Numbered from the stretch's first letter, positions 1 through 8,411 are shown. The stretch: 64,000 bases of DNA from Paenibacillus sp. YYML68 (GCF_027923405.1 NZ_BQYI01000001.1:304501-368500), one strand, 5' to 3'. The notes: generated by a model from the sequence alone, not told the origin. Translations and numbers: made by a program.

Positions 1-632
1 TGTCACCTTGAGAAAAATGCTCCTTAATAGTATTTTCCCATGAAAGTTCTTGATCCAACAGAAAGCCCCCTTGATTTGTGTGGCTATTAGTAGTATAGCT
101 TAAAGGGGGACAAGTTGTCACGCTGCCCTTATTAAAATATTATTCTTTATATTTTGAAAGCAAGGAAATTTTTAAAAGAATGCTGTAATTACAACGTTTT
201 TGAACACAGACATATCATTTTATCTGTCACGGCCATTTATAATGCTACTTCCCAACTAGCCTAATCATCAAGTGACGGCGAGTTGTGGATTTGCACAGCC
301 ATTCGCCGCTTCAAACCTCTGTCCTAACTGTGAAGTAATTTTTACTTTTACTCCTGTTAAGAGTAAATTAAGAGCTCAAATAAATATTAACCGAAAATTA
401 GTACGCCGTGGCGGCAAAAAAATTTCGCCTTATTGATGATATGCTGAACCGTATCATAAGTAACGGCAAGTTTTTTCGGAAAATCCCGCAGTAGGCTTGG
501 AAAGACATTTTTCCGGGCATGAGTTTGGGATGGGCCACGCTTGGCGTCAAAGTCAGCACTAACGGGCTTCTGCGAGCTTTTTGAGGTCACGAAACGATGC
601 GCTATCTGGAGGGGGACCTTTACTTACGAAAA
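1..632. other. Left-edge region without a recognisable gene
   Basis: No open frame here resembles a family I know. Short frames exist on both strands but lack a convincing ribosome binding site. One structured element is visible: CCCCCTT at 66-72 pairs with AAGGGGG at 103-109, with an inner GCTAT/ATAGC stem. On the minus strand it is followed by CTTTCTG, so it could be a weak terminator of a minus-strand unit. The rest is AT-rich and looks non-coding or too eroded to read. Confidence 0.4.
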
Positions 633-667
633 GCAAAAGCCCCTCCGCCGTTTTGGCGGAAGGGGCC
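633..667 (-). terminator. Intrinsic terminator of the VOC-HxlR operon
   Basis: A GC-rich stem (GCCCCTCCGCC at 639-649 against GGCGGAAGGGGC at 655-666, one bulge) lies about 40 bases past the HxlR stop codon. Read on the minus strand it is followed by TTTTGCTTTTC. That is a normal Rho-independent terminator in the right place and orientation. Confidence 0.8.
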
Positions 668-707
668 AGTTCAAAAAAGTTTTTGGATTCATCTTCCAGA
701 CAATCTC

Positions 708-1253
708 TCATACAAGTGAAAATAAATCGACCGCCATCCGGTCAACCGGTTTGACCGTTCGGGCAGCCAACCCATACAAAAACGAAGGCCGTGGCTGTTC
801 GGAGATTTGCTTGCGAATCAAATCTTCGGCATTCAGTTCGTCAAGCCGTGTCGAAAGGATGCGAGGCGTTGCATGCTGCAACGCATTTCGAATGTTCTGA
901 AATCGGTCATAGCCCATATGAAGTGCCAGTAGCACTGGGATGTTCCATGCTTTGGCGGACAAAACTCCGTGCCCGATATCCACTTCAGCGCTCCTGATCA
1001 TTTGAGCTATTTCCCGATATAGCTTGCCTTTTTCGGTTAACAGATACTCCGGAAGTAATGGATGACGCCGCTCGTACGGCGACAAATGCTGAATTAAGCC
1101 GGCCTCGGCCATTTGCTTCAAATTGTCGCTTAGCCGGGCCGGTGCAATGCTCAATTGGTTCTGCAGCGGCGTGAATCTACCGCCGGAAGCTTCAAGCGCC
1201 AGTAAGATCGGAGCGGTCCACCGTCCCGAAACTTCCTGCGACATTTGAAGCAC
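708..1253 (-). CDS. HxlR-family regulator with two tandem winged-helix domains
   Basis: The protein has about 181 residues. The first domain (about 4-85) shows the HxlR pattern: VSGRW followed by PILLAL, RF, ARLSDNL, AGLI and a YLLTEKG wing. The second (about 98-181) repeats the same landmarks: W-x2-PVLLAL, RF, PRILSTRL and DLI. A single HxlR protein is normally about 110-130 residues and dimerises, so this looks like an internal duplication giving a pseudo-dimer. The GTG at 1253 is chosen because AGGAG lies 6 bases upstream; that Shine-Dalgarno overlaps the stop region of the VOC gene. The two genes form one operon and are probably translationally coupled. HxlR proteins often respond to electrophiles or oxidants and regulate adjacent detoxification genes, so autoregulation of this pair is likely; this is inferred. 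Confidence 0.75.
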   Translation of the reverse strand: MLQMSQEVSGRWTAPILLALEASGGRFTPLQNQLSIAPARLSDNLKQMAEAGLIQHLSPYERRHPLLPEYLLTEKGKLYREIAQMIRSAEVDIGHGVLSAKAWNIPVLLALHMGYDRFQNIRNALQHATPRILSTRLDELNAEDLIRKQISEQPRPSFLYGLAARTVKPVDRMAVDLFSLV

Positions 1254-1263
1254 AATATGCTCC

Positions 1264-1629
1264 TTACTCCGTTGCACCTTGCATCTCCGAGAGCATGAGA
1301 GAATTGCCATCAGGATCGGCAAATGTCGCAAATTTCCCATAGTCGGGGATAGTTTCAATGTCTCCGATGAAAGAAACGCCCTTTTGTTTCAATGTTTCCA
1401 CTGCCTTGTCCATATTCTCCACATCGAACACGGTAGAAGATGTGGAAGGAATAACGGATTCCGCTTCGGAAAATCCGATAGAGCAATCCTTTGTATTTGT
1501 ATTGACCAAGGCCATTCCACCTTCTTTATCGTGAAAAACCAATTCAAAGCCTAGCTGCTCGGTATAAAACGCCAATGAACGCTCTATGCTTTTCACATTA
1601 TACCAAACTGTAGTTCCAGGAATATACAT
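1264..1629 (-). CDS. VOC-family (glyoxalase/dioxygenase fold) protein
   Basis: The 121-residue protein has the single vicinal-oxygen-chelate module expected for this length. The opening beta strand is followed by IERSLAFYTEQLGF, the paired-barrel motif of the family, and the end shows FADPDGNSLMLSEM, the conserved closing strand with a metal-binding Glu position. VOC proteins act as dimers in the cytoplasm, commonly as glyoxalases, thiol transferases or antibiotic-binding proteins; the substrate cannot be told from sequence. The ATG has AAGGAGG upstream with good spacing. It is the first gene of a two-gene operon with the tandem HxlR regulator, which suggests inducible detoxification of a reactive compound. 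Confidence 0.8.
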   Translation of the reverse strand: MYIPGTTVWYNVKSIERSLAFYTEQLGFELVFHDKEGGMALVNTNTKDCSIGFSEAESVIPSTSSTVFDVENMDKAVETLKQKGVSFIGDIETIPDYGKFATFADPDGNSLMLSEMQGATE

Positions 1630-1662
1630 TTAACTTCCTCCTTTTGGGTTTTCAATACCGAT

Positions 1663-1691
1663 ATTGTATCAGATATATTTTCGGTAGTAAA
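1663..1691 (-). promoter_or_regulatory. Sigma-A promoter of the VOC-HxlR operon
   Basis: On the minus strand, TTTACT (1691-1686) and TACAAT (1668-1663) are separated by 17 bases, about 35 bases before the VOC start. ACCGA at 1657-1661 and TCGGT at 1681-1685 form an inverted repeat spanning the -10 and spacer, a plausible operator for the co-transcribed HxlR regulator. Confidence 0.6.
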
Positions 1692-1917
1692 GTAAAGATT
1701 CTTTTCTGTTAACTAAAAAAGTGCCGTTATAGACAGCGCGGAGAACCTTACCATAAGTGAGGCGAAATTTTTCGCATGGGAAGGGCGTAGAGGCGTTTAA
1801 CGGGGTTGGAGCGATGAAAGGGGGGAGAAGATAGATGAGGCCCGAGTAGCTTGGTTTAGAGCAAATCGGGCCTATTCGATGCCTTGTTTGAAACATTTAT
1901 TTGCTAATTAGGGCTTG
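1692..1917. other. Intergenic stretch, nothing recognised
   Basis: The sequence between the VOC promoter and the transposase remnant has short frames only. None carries a recognisable motif or a good ribosome binding site. Confidence 0.4.
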
Positions 1918-2270
1918 CTAGAGAACCCAAAGTCGCCGCTCCAGATTCATAACCAGAAACTGTAAGGCAATGACGGTGAGTCCGGTTTCGGCACCGCGTG
2001 CGCGGATGCGTCCCAGTCCTAGCTTGCGTTTTCCTTCTCCGAACTTCCCTTCGATGGCATTGCGCTCAGCGGCATCCTGTCGTTCCTGCTTACGGTTCGT
2101 CGTAGCGTTCTGATCCTTAGTCGGCCTGCCAAGTTTGGGACCGCTGAGGCGTATGCCGCGCTCTTTGCAATAATTCAGTTTTTCCGATTGCGGTAGATCT
2201 TGTCAACCAGGATGACAGCAGGGTAGCGTCTTGTACACCGGAAATCCTGCCCGGCTCATCAATCGGGAAC
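1918..2270 (-). pseudogene. 3' remnant of an IS5/IS1182-like DDE transposase
   Basis: The minus strand encodes RYPAVILVDKIYRNRKN, then a stop. After a one-base shift it continues as YCKERGIRLSGPKLGRP, and on to a terminal stop at 1920-1918. The wording ADKIYR...CKERGIRLSGPxLGRP is characteristic of the C-terminal half of IS5/IS1182-type transposases. The frameshift lies in an A-run (CGGAAAAAC), consistent with loss of one base. The N-terminal half and a second terminal repeat are absent. It abuts the IS256 remnant, so one element probably inserted into or recombined with the other. Confidence 0.75.
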
Positions 2271-2340
2271 GAAAAGCAGAGCCATTTTCAAAGACCCCGG
2301 TTAGAATGGAGTTTACCAAACAAACATCCAAACGGAGGCT

Positions 2341-3140
2341 ATGAAAATGACTCAATATCAGATTACCGTAAACAGTGAGCTTTTGCACCATCTATTTTCA
2401 ACGAACGCGAAGGACTCAGGCATGGCGAAGTTGTTAGAGTCTGTCCTCAATCAAGTTTTGGAGGCGCAGGTAACCGAACATGTCGGCGCCACACGATATG
2501 AGCGGACGGAGGAGCGCCAGGCTTATCGTAACGTGAGTCGCACTCGAGGTCTCACTCGCAAAATATCACAGATTACAGAGGAGCTGTGTGGTGCGGAATT
2601 CTCAAAATCTACCATCAGTAATCTGTGCAAACAGCTTGACCCGATCGTGCAAGCATGGAACTTGACTTGGTGACCTCAGATAGTCATGGAGGACTTGTCA
2701 ACGCGATACGCAAGGAGTTCCAGGGGGCGGCCTGGCAACGCTGTCAAACTCACTTCATGCGTAACATTACGGACGCAACCCCCAAAGCCTTGCATAAGGA
2801 GCTTCGTGCCCGCGTACGCGCAATTCTGGATGCACCGGATCCCGAGGCTGCCCGAATCCTACTCACTCAGACGCTGAGCATGTACGAATCGAAAGCATCC
2901 AAGGCTATGAAAGTACTAGAGGAAGGATATGATGATGCAACGGCGGTACTCGCGTTACCGGAAGCGTATCGCAAGCGCCTGCGGACGACAAACAGCGTGG
3001 AGCGCATGAACGAGGAGATTCGCAGACGTGAGCGGGTCATTCGCATCTTCCTGAATCGCGCGTCGTTAGAGAGACTCATCGGAGCTCTCCTGATCGAGAT
3101 GGACGAGAAGTGGTCAAGTGGCAAGAAAGTTTGGACTTGA
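2341..3140 (+). pseudogene. Internally deleted IS256-family transposase
   Basis: Two consecutive frames together give about two thirds of a Mutator/IS256 transposase (normally about 400 residues). The first (2341-2673) has the N-terminal region with LLESVLNQVLEAQVTEH and then RKISQITEELCG. It lacks roughly 45 residues between RTRGL and TRKIS without loss of frame. The second frame (from about 2655) resumes at DLVTSDSHGGL and runs through WQRCQTHFMRN to the C-terminal NSVERMNEEIRRRERVIRIF. About 70 residues, including a DDE acidic residue, are missing between the two parts and the frame changes there. The element cannot encode a working transposase. I could not define terminal inverted repeats with confidence. 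Confidence 0.85.
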
Positions 3141-3183
3141 CCTAGGCTTTTTGGGGGCTCATCCATCCCTTATAAATTGAGAA

Positions 3184-3218
3184 TATAAAAATCTCCCGTT
3201 CTTATTAAAGGACGAGAG
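3184..3218 (-). terminator. Terminator of the XRE regulator gene
   Basis: On the minus strand an 11-pair stem with one mismatch (arms 3218-3208 and 3203-3193) and a UAAU loop is followed by ATTTTTA. It starts 3 bases after the stop codon of the XRE gene. Confidence 0.7.
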
Positions 3219-3220
3219 TG

Positions 3221-4069
3221 TTATAGACGGATCGAATGAAATTCAGACACTAAATCTTCTAATCGCTCATCTGTTCCGGTGTTTTCGATTGGTGTGAATA
3301 CCCTCATCACGAATTCACCGCTTTCAGAAACTGTGAAATTATTGTAACGAAATGTCAACAGGCCTGCTTGAGGATGGTGAATCACTTTTTCCCCTTCCGA
3401 ATTTTCGGAAACATCATGTCTTCCCCACCACTCTCTGAACTCTTCACTCCTGTCATATAACATGTTAACTAATTCCTGGTACCACGAATCATTCATGTAT
3501 AAGGCATATCGGCTTCTGAAATGAGCTAACAGCATGGTGGCAACGTTTTCCCAATTAACAATGCGAGCTTGCTTATCCTTCATCATGAACATCCGCCAAA
3601 GGATATTTCTCTCGATCTCTGTCGCTTGATTAAAGTCTCCACATACCTTATTCGTCATTTGGTTCCATGCGGAAACGTTCCAGCGCTTATCGATGACATA
3701 GGCAGGGTAGGTCCCCATCCTGTCAAGAATCCGTTGAATAGCTGGAGATATGGACGCATCCACTGTTACGTGTGGAAGTACAGCATGGTTTGCCAACACG
3801 TATAGATGACTGCGTTCGTCGCTGCTAAGTTGAAGGGTACGAACCAAGCTTTCCAATACTTGTTCCGATACTTGAATATCCCGTCCCTGCTCCAATGCAG
3901 TGTACCACGGTAAGGAAATGCCAGACAGACTTGCCACTTCCTCCCGCCTCAGGCCAGGCGTACGACGACGTGAGGTCTCAACCGGTAATCCCGCCTCATG
4001 CGGAGATAGACGTGAGCGGCGAGTCCGGAGAAAATCAGCTAGTTCTTTACGTCTTCTTTCAGAATTCAT
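3221..4069 (-). CDS. XRE-family regulator with MmyB-like ligand-binding domain
   Basis: The 282-residue protein has an N-terminal helix-turn-helix (about 5-75), with LADFLRTRRSRLSP, the typical TPGLRREEVASLSGIS and WYTALEQGRDIQVS. A C-terminal PAS-like MmyB domain follows from about 105 to the end (YPAYVIDKRWNVSAWN, NILWRMFM and a HHPQAGLLTFRYN strand). This architecture is common in actinobacteria and Bacilli and is thought to bind a fatty-acid-like or other hydrophobic ligand. The start ATG has a GGAGGTGA site upstream. The gene is divergent from a (now broken) NAD(P)H oxidoreductase gene with a perfect palindrome between them. The usual arrangement is regulation of the divergent reductase; here the target is a pseudogene, leaving the regulator orphaned. 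Confidence 0.85.
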   Translation of the reverse strand: MNSERRRKELADFLRTRRSRLSPHEAGLPVETSRRRTPGLRREEVASLSGISLPWYTALEQGRDIQVSEQVLESLVRTLQLSSDERSHLYVLANHAVLPHVTVDASISPAIQRILDRMGTYPAYVIDKRWNVSAWNQMTNKVCGDFNQATEIERNILWRMFMMKDKQARIVNWENVATMLLAHFRSRYALYMNDSWYQELVNMLYDRSEEFREWWGRHDVSENSEGEKVIHHPQAGLLTFRYNNFTVSESGEFVMRVFTPIENTGTDERLEDLVSEFHSIRL

Positions 4070-4091
4070 AACAAGGATTCACCTCCATATC

Positions 4092-4110
4092 CTGATATAT
4101 TTTATATCAG
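4092..4110. promoter_or_regulatory. Perfect palindrome between XRE and oxidoreductase genes
   Basis: CTGATATATTTTATATCAG is an 8-base inverted repeat around TTT, placed between the divergent starts at 4069 and 4205. Position and symmetry fit the operator of the XRE regulator; this is inferred. Confidence 0.55.
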
Positions 4111-4204
4111 TATCCTTACGCTTAGTATTCGGAGTAGTACTACAAACACAGACCTATTTGTGCGTTTAATAACTAATTATAATCGATTCAAGGGAGGAAT
4201 AAAA

Positions 4205-4372
4205 ATGAAACATTTAATTATTTTCGCGCATCCATACGCAAAGAGCTTTGGGAGAGGAATCACGGATACCATTGTAAACGAGCTAAAAAATAAGGAAGCT
4301 GAAGTAAGAGTTAGAGATTTATATGAAATTGGCTTTGATCCTGTCCTGAAGGGTACAGATCTGCCACTATAA
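4205..4372 (+). pseudogene. 5' fragment of an NAD(P)H oxidoreductase (flavodoxin-2 fold)
   Basis: About 50 residues of a KefF/YwrO-type quinone or NAD(P)H oxidoreductase are present: MKHLIIFAHPYAKSFGRGI, then VRVRDLYEIGFDPVLKGTD. Homologues have about 180-200 residues, so only the first quarter, with the flavin-binding start, remains. Homology ends at about 4360 and the frame stops at 4370-4372. The following sequence belongs to a mazF gene, so a deletion has joined the two. The original start keeps a good AGGGAGGAA ribosome binding site and may still be transcribed. Confidence 0.8.
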
Positions 4373-4655
4373 TCCACAAGCAGGTCAAGAACAAGCCGGG
4401 AGAAGGTCTGCGATCGTGCTGTCGCCACAGGCATTTAATGAAACGACGGGCTTTGTTTCGGTTTGTCCAATTATTCATACGGTCCGAGGCTGGGGGTACG
4501 AGGTGCTGCTCCCCAATGGCTTGGTATTTAACGGGGTCATCTTAACGGATCAGATCAAAAATCTGGATTGGCGGGCGGGACGCATTGATATCGTCGGAAA
4601 AGCCCCCGATGAAGTAGTCAATGAGTGTTTAGACAAAATTCACACATTTTTGTAG
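4362..4655 (+). pseudogene. mazF: 5'-truncated mazF-like toxin gene
   Basis: The frame reads NPQAGQEQAGRRSAIVLSPQ, then a GYEVLLPNGL strand and GVILTDQIKNLDWRAGRIDI, matching MazF/PemK endoribonucleases of the ChpB type. The first 12 or so residues, including the first beta strand, are lost at the junction with the oxidoreductase fragment near 4362. The Arg of the GxRP motif is kept (GRRSA). At the second catalytic position, where relatives have CPIT, it reads CPII. A GTG at 4416 could start a shorter product but would drop the catalytic Arg. No antitoxin gene is adjacent. Toxin activity is unlikely. Confidence 0.8.
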
Positions 4656-4705
4656 CGAGTCTCATTATTAGGGGTTGTTTTTTTAATTCAGGCCCAAATA
4701 TTTGT

Positions 4706-4743
4706 CAAAAATGCCTCTAACCCACATCATGTGGTTTAGAGGC
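4706..4743 (-). terminator. Terminator downstream of tRNA-fMet
   Basis: The stem formed by 4713-4743 (GCCTCTAA / TTAGAGGC with inner CCACAT / ATGTGG) is followed on the minus strand by ATTTTTG. It lies about 30 bases after the tRNA 3' end. Confidence 0.85.
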
Positions 4744-4771
4744 ATATACATGTCGAGCTACTATGATAGGT

Positions 4772-4848
4772 TGGTTGCGGGGGCAGGATTTGAACCTGCG
4801 GCCTTCGGGTTATGAGCCCGACGAGCTACCGAGCTGCTCCACCCCGCG
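4772..4848 (-). tRNA. Initiator tRNA-Met (anticodon CAT)
   Basis: The 77-base cloverleaf begins CGCGGGGTGG and ends GCAACCA with an encoded CCA. The anticodon loop is CTCATAA, flanked by three consecutive G:C pairs (GGG/CCC), and the first acceptor position is an unpaired C against A. Both are hallmarks of bacterial initiator tRNA. The D-loop (AGCAGCTCGGTAGCT) and T-arm (CAGGTTCAAATCCTG) are intact. It stands alone, with its own promoter and terminator. Confidence 0.96.
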
Positions 4849-4896
4849 ATAATACAACTTAAGCAAGTTGACCTTTTACCGTTGGTCAGGTCTTTT

Positions 4897-4925
4897 ATAT
4901 TACAGCAGTTCGAGCGCAAATGCAA
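4897..4925 (-). promoter_or_regulatory. Promoter of tRNA-fMet
   Basis: On the minus strand TTGCAT (4925-4920) and TAATAT (4902-4897) have a 17-base spacer. The predicted start is about 40 bases before the mature tRNA 5' end. Confidence 0.65.
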
Positions 4926-5027
4926 GTCCTTTACAACCTCATTTTGTACCAACTGTATCGATACCGTTGATCTAGGATATATAATGTAGGAATAGAACGA
5001 TTGGGTTCTTGGGTAAGGTGGTGCAGC

Positions 5028-5126
5028 ATGGTACACTTCGCTACGGTGAATATGGAGCGTCTGATCAAACGGCTTGCCGAGAAAAGCGTCAGAGTCGTAT
5101 CCAATAAGGCACCGTATCACAAGTGA
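5028..5126 (+). CDS. Possible 32-residue basic peptide upstream of rlmN
   Basis: An ATG at 5028, with AAGGTGG six to seven bases upstream, opens a 32-codon frame ending at TGA 5124-5126. The peptide is basic and helix-prone (NMERLIKRLAEKS in the middle). It ends 46 bases before rlmN. TATAAT at 4980-4985 lies upstream, but the -35 match is poor. I do not recognise the sequence. It could be a small protein, a translated leader peptide controlling rlmN, or chance. Confidence 0.3.
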   Translation: MVHFATVNMERLIKRLAEKSVRVVSNKAPYHK

Positions 5127-5172
5127 CATGTGGTATTATGAAGTATGAAAGAACAGAAAAGAGGCTAGAACA

Positions 5173-6249
5173 TTGCATACATCGATATATGGCTTGACAC
5201 TGGATCAATTGACAGCCTGGCTGCTGGAGCGTGGGCATAAGAAGTCTCGCGCCCTGCAGGTGTGGGACTGGCTCTATCGGAAGCGGGTCACGCAGTTCTC
5301 CGACATGACGGATGTGAACCCAGCGTGCATTCAAGTGCTGTCCGACCACTTCGTCCTTCAAACGTTAAATGAGCACCTGAAGCAGCAAGCGGCGGATGGT
5401 ACGATTAAGTTTCTGTTCAAGCTGCAGGACGGCAACTTGATTGAAACGGTGCTCATGCGACATAAATTTGGCTTATCGGTTTGCGTCACGACGCAGGTAG
5501 GCTGTAACATTGGGTGTAGCTTCTGTGCGAGTGGGCTGCTGGCGAAGAGCCGCGACTTGGCTAGCGGTGAGATCGTGGAGCAGATCGTGAAGGTCCAGCA
5601 GCATCTGGACAACGAGCAGCAGGGCGAGCGAGTGAGCCATATTGTGGTGATGGGGATCGGCGAGCCCCTCGACAATTATGAGAATGTCGCGAATTTCATT
5701 AGGGTCGTGAAGGATCATAAGGGGCTAGCCATTGGTCCGAAGCATCTGACCGTATCGACGAGCGGGCTTGCGGATAAGATCATCGAGTTCGCCGACAGCG
5801 ACCTGGCGGTTAACCTGGCGATATCGTTACATGCGCCGAATGATGAGCTGCGTACACGGATCATGAGGATTAATCGCGCCATCCCGATCGAGAAGCTGAT
5901 GCAGGCGATCGATTACTACTTAGCCAAGACGAAGCGGAAGATTACGCTGGAATATATACTGCTGAAGGATGTTAATGACCGTGTGGAGCACGCTGTGGAG
6001 CTTGCAGAGCTGATCGGCGATCGCCGACAGCTGGCGAATGTGAACTTGATTCCATACAACCCGGTGGACGAGCACAGTCAATACCAGAGAAGCGAGCAGA
6101 GCTCGATACGGGCCTTCTATGACGCGTTGAAAAAGCAGCGTATCAGCTGCAGTGTTCGTCTTGAGCATGGGACGGATATTGATGCGGCTTGCGGACAATT
6201 AAGAAGTAAACAGATGAAAGATAGCGGCTTGAAGAAGGAGATCCTATGA
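5173..6249 (+). CDS. rlmN: RlmN-family 23S rRNA/tRNA adenine-C2 methyltransferase (radical SAM)
   Basis: The 358-residue protein is full length for RlmN. The radical-SAM cluster motif CNIGCSFC supplies C111, C115 and C118. MGIGEPLDN and the closing DIDAACGQL motif, with the methyl-carrying Cys, are present. The enzyme methylates C2 of A2503 in 23S rRNA and A37 of some tRNAs. MGIGEP and the overall match favour RlmN over the resistance methyltransferase Cfr. The TTG at 5173 is the only in-frame start after the stop at 5146 and has GAGG 8 bases upstream. Its TGA overlaps the ATG of the helicase gene (ATGA), indicating translational coupling. Paenibacilli can carry more than one RlmN-like gene, so this may be a second copy. 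Confidence 0.88.
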   Translation: MHTSIYGLTLDQLTAWLLERGHKKSRALQVWDWLYRKRVTQFSDMTDVNPACIQVLSDHFVLQTLNEHLKQQAADGTIKFLFKLQDGNLIETVLMRHKFGLSVCVTTQVGCNIGCSFCASGLLAKSRDLASGEIVEQIVKVQQHLDNEQQGERVSHIVVMGIGEPLDNYENVANFIRVVKDHKGLAIGPKHLTVSTSGLADKIIEFADSDLAVNLAISLHAPNDELRTRIMRINRAIPIEKLMQAIDYYLAKTKRKITLEYILLKDVNDRVEHAVELAELIGDRRQLANVNLIPYNPVDEHSQYQRSEQSSIRAFYDALKKQRISCSVRLEHGTDIDAACGQLRSKQMKDSGLKKEIL

Positions 6250-7514
6250 CATTTGAACAATTGCAATTAATTGACCCGATTATGAAAGCATTAGCGAAAG
6301 AAAATTATACGCAGCCTACGCCGATCCAGGAGCAGGCGATCCCACCGGTGCTGGCAGGACGTGACTTGTTCGGCTGCGCCCAGACAGGGACTGGCAAGAC
6401 CGCGGCGTTCCTGCTGCCGATCATCCAGCTGCTGAGCACGCAGCAGAGTCGCCCGAATGGCAAGCGTGTCATTCGTTCGCTCATTCTGACGCCTACGCGT
6501 GAGCTGGCTATACAGATTGCGGACAACGCCGCAGCTTACGGCGCGTTCACCCATCTACGCTGTGGCGTCATCGTCGGCGGCGTCTCGCAGAGAGCGCAGG
6601 AGCAGCTGCTGGAGAAGGGCGTGGACATTCTGATCGCAACACCGGGCCGGCTGATCGATCTGATGAATCAAGGGTTCGTCGACCTGCGTCACGTGCAGAT
6701 CTTGGTGCTCGATGAGGCTGACCGGATGCTCGATATGGGCTTCATTCATGATATGAAGCGAATCATTGCGAAGCTGCCGGTTAAGCGGCAGACGTTATTC
6801 TTCTCGGCGACGATGCCGCCGGAGATTACGTCCTTGGTGCAGTCGTTGCTGAACGATCCGGTGAAGGTGGAGATTACACCTGTATCCTCCACCGCGGAGC
6901 GAATTAAGCAGCAGCTCTACTACGTGGACAAGGCGAATAAGCTGCAGCTGTTGATTGATCTGCTGCAGGACAAGTCGATCACGAGCGCGATCGTGTTCAC
7001 ACGTACGAAGCACGGCGCAGATCGGCTCGTGCGCGGCTTGACGAAGGCGAATATTACGGCACAGGCGATTCACGGTGACAAGTCGCAGAATGCCCGCCAA
7101 GCGGCGCTCAATAACTTCAAGTCTGGTGTGACCCGCTTGCTGGTGGCGACGGACATTGCGGCACGTGGGATCGACGTGGAGGAGCTGTCGCACGTAATCA
7201 ACTATAACTTGCCGAATATACCGGAGACGTATGTGCATCGGATCGGTCGTACGGGGCGTGCGGGGTTAAGCGGGATCGCGATCTCGTTCTGCGAGGAAGA
7301 GGAGATTCCGTATGTGAAGGATATCGAGAAGCTGACGAAGCAGAAGATTCCAGTCGTCGCCGATCATCCTTACCCGATGACGATGACGCAGCCGGAACGA
7401 GCGGCGATCGGGGCCAGCAGAGCCTCTAGTGCACCAGCCAAGGACGGCAATCGCGGTCCTCGCGGCGAAGGTGGCGGTCGCCGCCGCGGACGGCGTCCGA
7501 ATCCCGGGAAGTAA
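6246..7514 (+). CDS. DEAD-box RNA helicase, RhlE-like
   Basis: The 422-residue protein carries every DEAD-box motif in order. It has the Q motif ([10 protein letters not shown]), Walker A (AQTGTGKT, about 45-52), PTREL, TPGR, DEAD (LDEADRMLD) and SAT. The second half has [10 protein letters not shown] and [10 protein letters not shown]. The short tail is rich in Gly and Arg ([12 protein letters not shown]), as in RhlE, where it aids RNA binding. Such helicases unwind short RNA duplexes in ribosome assembly or mRNA decay, often at low temperature. Coupling to rlmN supports a ribosome-maturation role; which RhlE/CshA subgroup it belongs to would need a tree. Confidence 0.92.
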   Translation: MTFEQLQLIDPIMKALAKENYTQPTPIQEQAIPPVLAGRDLFGCAQTGTGKTAAFLLPIIQLLSTQQSRPNGKRVIRSLILTPTRELAIQIADNAAAYGAFTHLRCGVIVGGVSQRAQEQLLEKGVDILIATPGRLIDLMNQGFVDLRHVQILVLDEADRMLDMGFIHDMKRIIAKLPVKRQTLFFSATMPPEITSLVQSLLNDPVKVEITPVSSTAERIKQQLYYVDKANKLQLLIDLLQDKSITSAIVFTRTKHGADRLVRGLTKANITAQAIHGDKSQNARQAALNNFKSGVTRLLVATDIAARGIDVEELSHVINYNLPNIPETYVHRIGRTGRAGLSGIAISFCEEEEIPYVKDIEKLTKQKIPVVADHPYPMTMTQPERAAIGASRASSAPAKDGNRGPRGEGGGRRRGRRPNPGK

Positions 7515-7573
7515 GATGGGCGACGATATGCCGTACCAACAGGCTATATTCACCGTATATACGCTATAATCTA

Positions 7574-7604
7574 GGGCACCCGAAGAGGGTGCCCTTCCTT
7601 CTTG
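7574..7604 (+). terminator. Terminator of the rlmN-helicase operon
   Basis: GGGCACCC (7574-7581) pairs with GGGTGCCC (7587-7594), followed by TTCCTTCTT. It sits 60 bases after the helicase stop. Confidence 0.8.
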
Positions 7605-7686
7605 ATGTAGCTGCAGGCCATCTCAGATAGGACGACTGCTTGAGGCTACATGGAATGCATGAGCTATACGACTGGACGAACGACTG

Positions 7687-8328
7687 TTAGGATATCGTTT
7701 GCAAAATTTCCCCTACCTGATGATTAAAATCGGAATCGTCTATCGTATCCAGATGCTCTGGTCTAATCATTTGATACTTCTTCATCTTATAAAATTCGAT
7801 TATGGCTTGCTTCAAGGTCAGATCATACCACTGGATACTAAAGGTCGGTTCCATGATCCGCCGCAGCATAGCATCATCTTGAACCAAAGACAGCACGGCA
7901 TTCATTCTATTGAAAACGTTCTGATCCATCCCGCTTTCAAAAAAAGACTGTAAATTTTTGTTTCGATTTTGTTGGGCAACGACAAGCTTTTCATAAAGCC
8001 TCGGATAAAATTCCCGGAGGTCCTGCAGAAACAGATCAGATAAATAAACAACGCACAGCAATGATTGTATATACGTTTTTTGGAAGCGCTCCACATAAGA
8101 GAGAGCCTCATCGTTCACAACGGAATCCGCCTGCTGTAAATACCGAATTTCATATTCTACAACTTTCTCGATGACATCATCTTTGGATGAAAAATGCTTA
8201 TAAAGCGTCACTTTACTGATATCCATATATTTTGCTATCTCATCTATTTTCAATTGGCTGAACTTCGTTTTTCGAATGACGGGCTTAATTTTATTCATAT
8301 AGTGATCTGCGCTCACTGGTTTTCTCAC
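7687..8328 (-). CDS. TetR-family repressor
   Basis: About 213 residues with an N-terminal helix-turn-helix: LKIDEIAKYMDISKVTLYKHF, the canonical TetR recognition sequence, at about 27-47. The all-helical C-terminal domain presumably binds a ligand, but I do not recognise a subfamily. A longer frame starts upstream with TTG, but the GTG at 8328 has AAGGAGG eight bases before it and is preferred. The gene is divergent from an SDR gene, and a palindrome with a strong promoter lies between them. It most likely represses the SDR gene and itself. Confidence 0.82.
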   Translation of the reverse strand: MRKPVSADHYMNKIKPVIRKTKFSQLKIDEIAKYMDISKVTLYKHFSSKDDVIEKVVEYEIRYLQQADSVVNDEALSYVERFQKTYIQSLLCVVYLSDLFLQDLREFYPRLYEKLVVAQQNRNKNLQSFFESGMDQNVFNRMNAVLSLVQDDAMLRRIMEPTFSIQWYDLTLKQAIIEFYKMKKYQMIRPEHLDTIDDSDFNHQVGEILQTIS

Positions 8329-8411
8329 GACTTTAACCTCCTTGGATGCTTGTTCATCATAGTATATCAAACTCTCACACCCTACAGACAGTACGAACTA
8401 ATATTATAAAG

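Noticed and set aside
387-590. A 67-codon minus-strand frame near the left edge
   Set aside because: No ribosome binding site, no family resemblance and mixed composition; it could be chance or an old fragment.
4416-4655. An active MazF toxin starting at GTG 4416
   Set aside because: It would lack the first strand and the catalytic Arg, the Thr position is Ile, and no antitoxin gene is present.
5173-6249. Cfr-type antibiotic-resistance methyltransferase
   Set aside because: MGIGEP, the surrounding residues and overall wording follow RlmN; Cfr proteins have MGMGEA at this place.
5475-7240. Several long minus-strand frames opposite rlmN and the helicase gene
   Set aside because: They are antisense shadows of strongly conserved proteins, with no start signals of their own.
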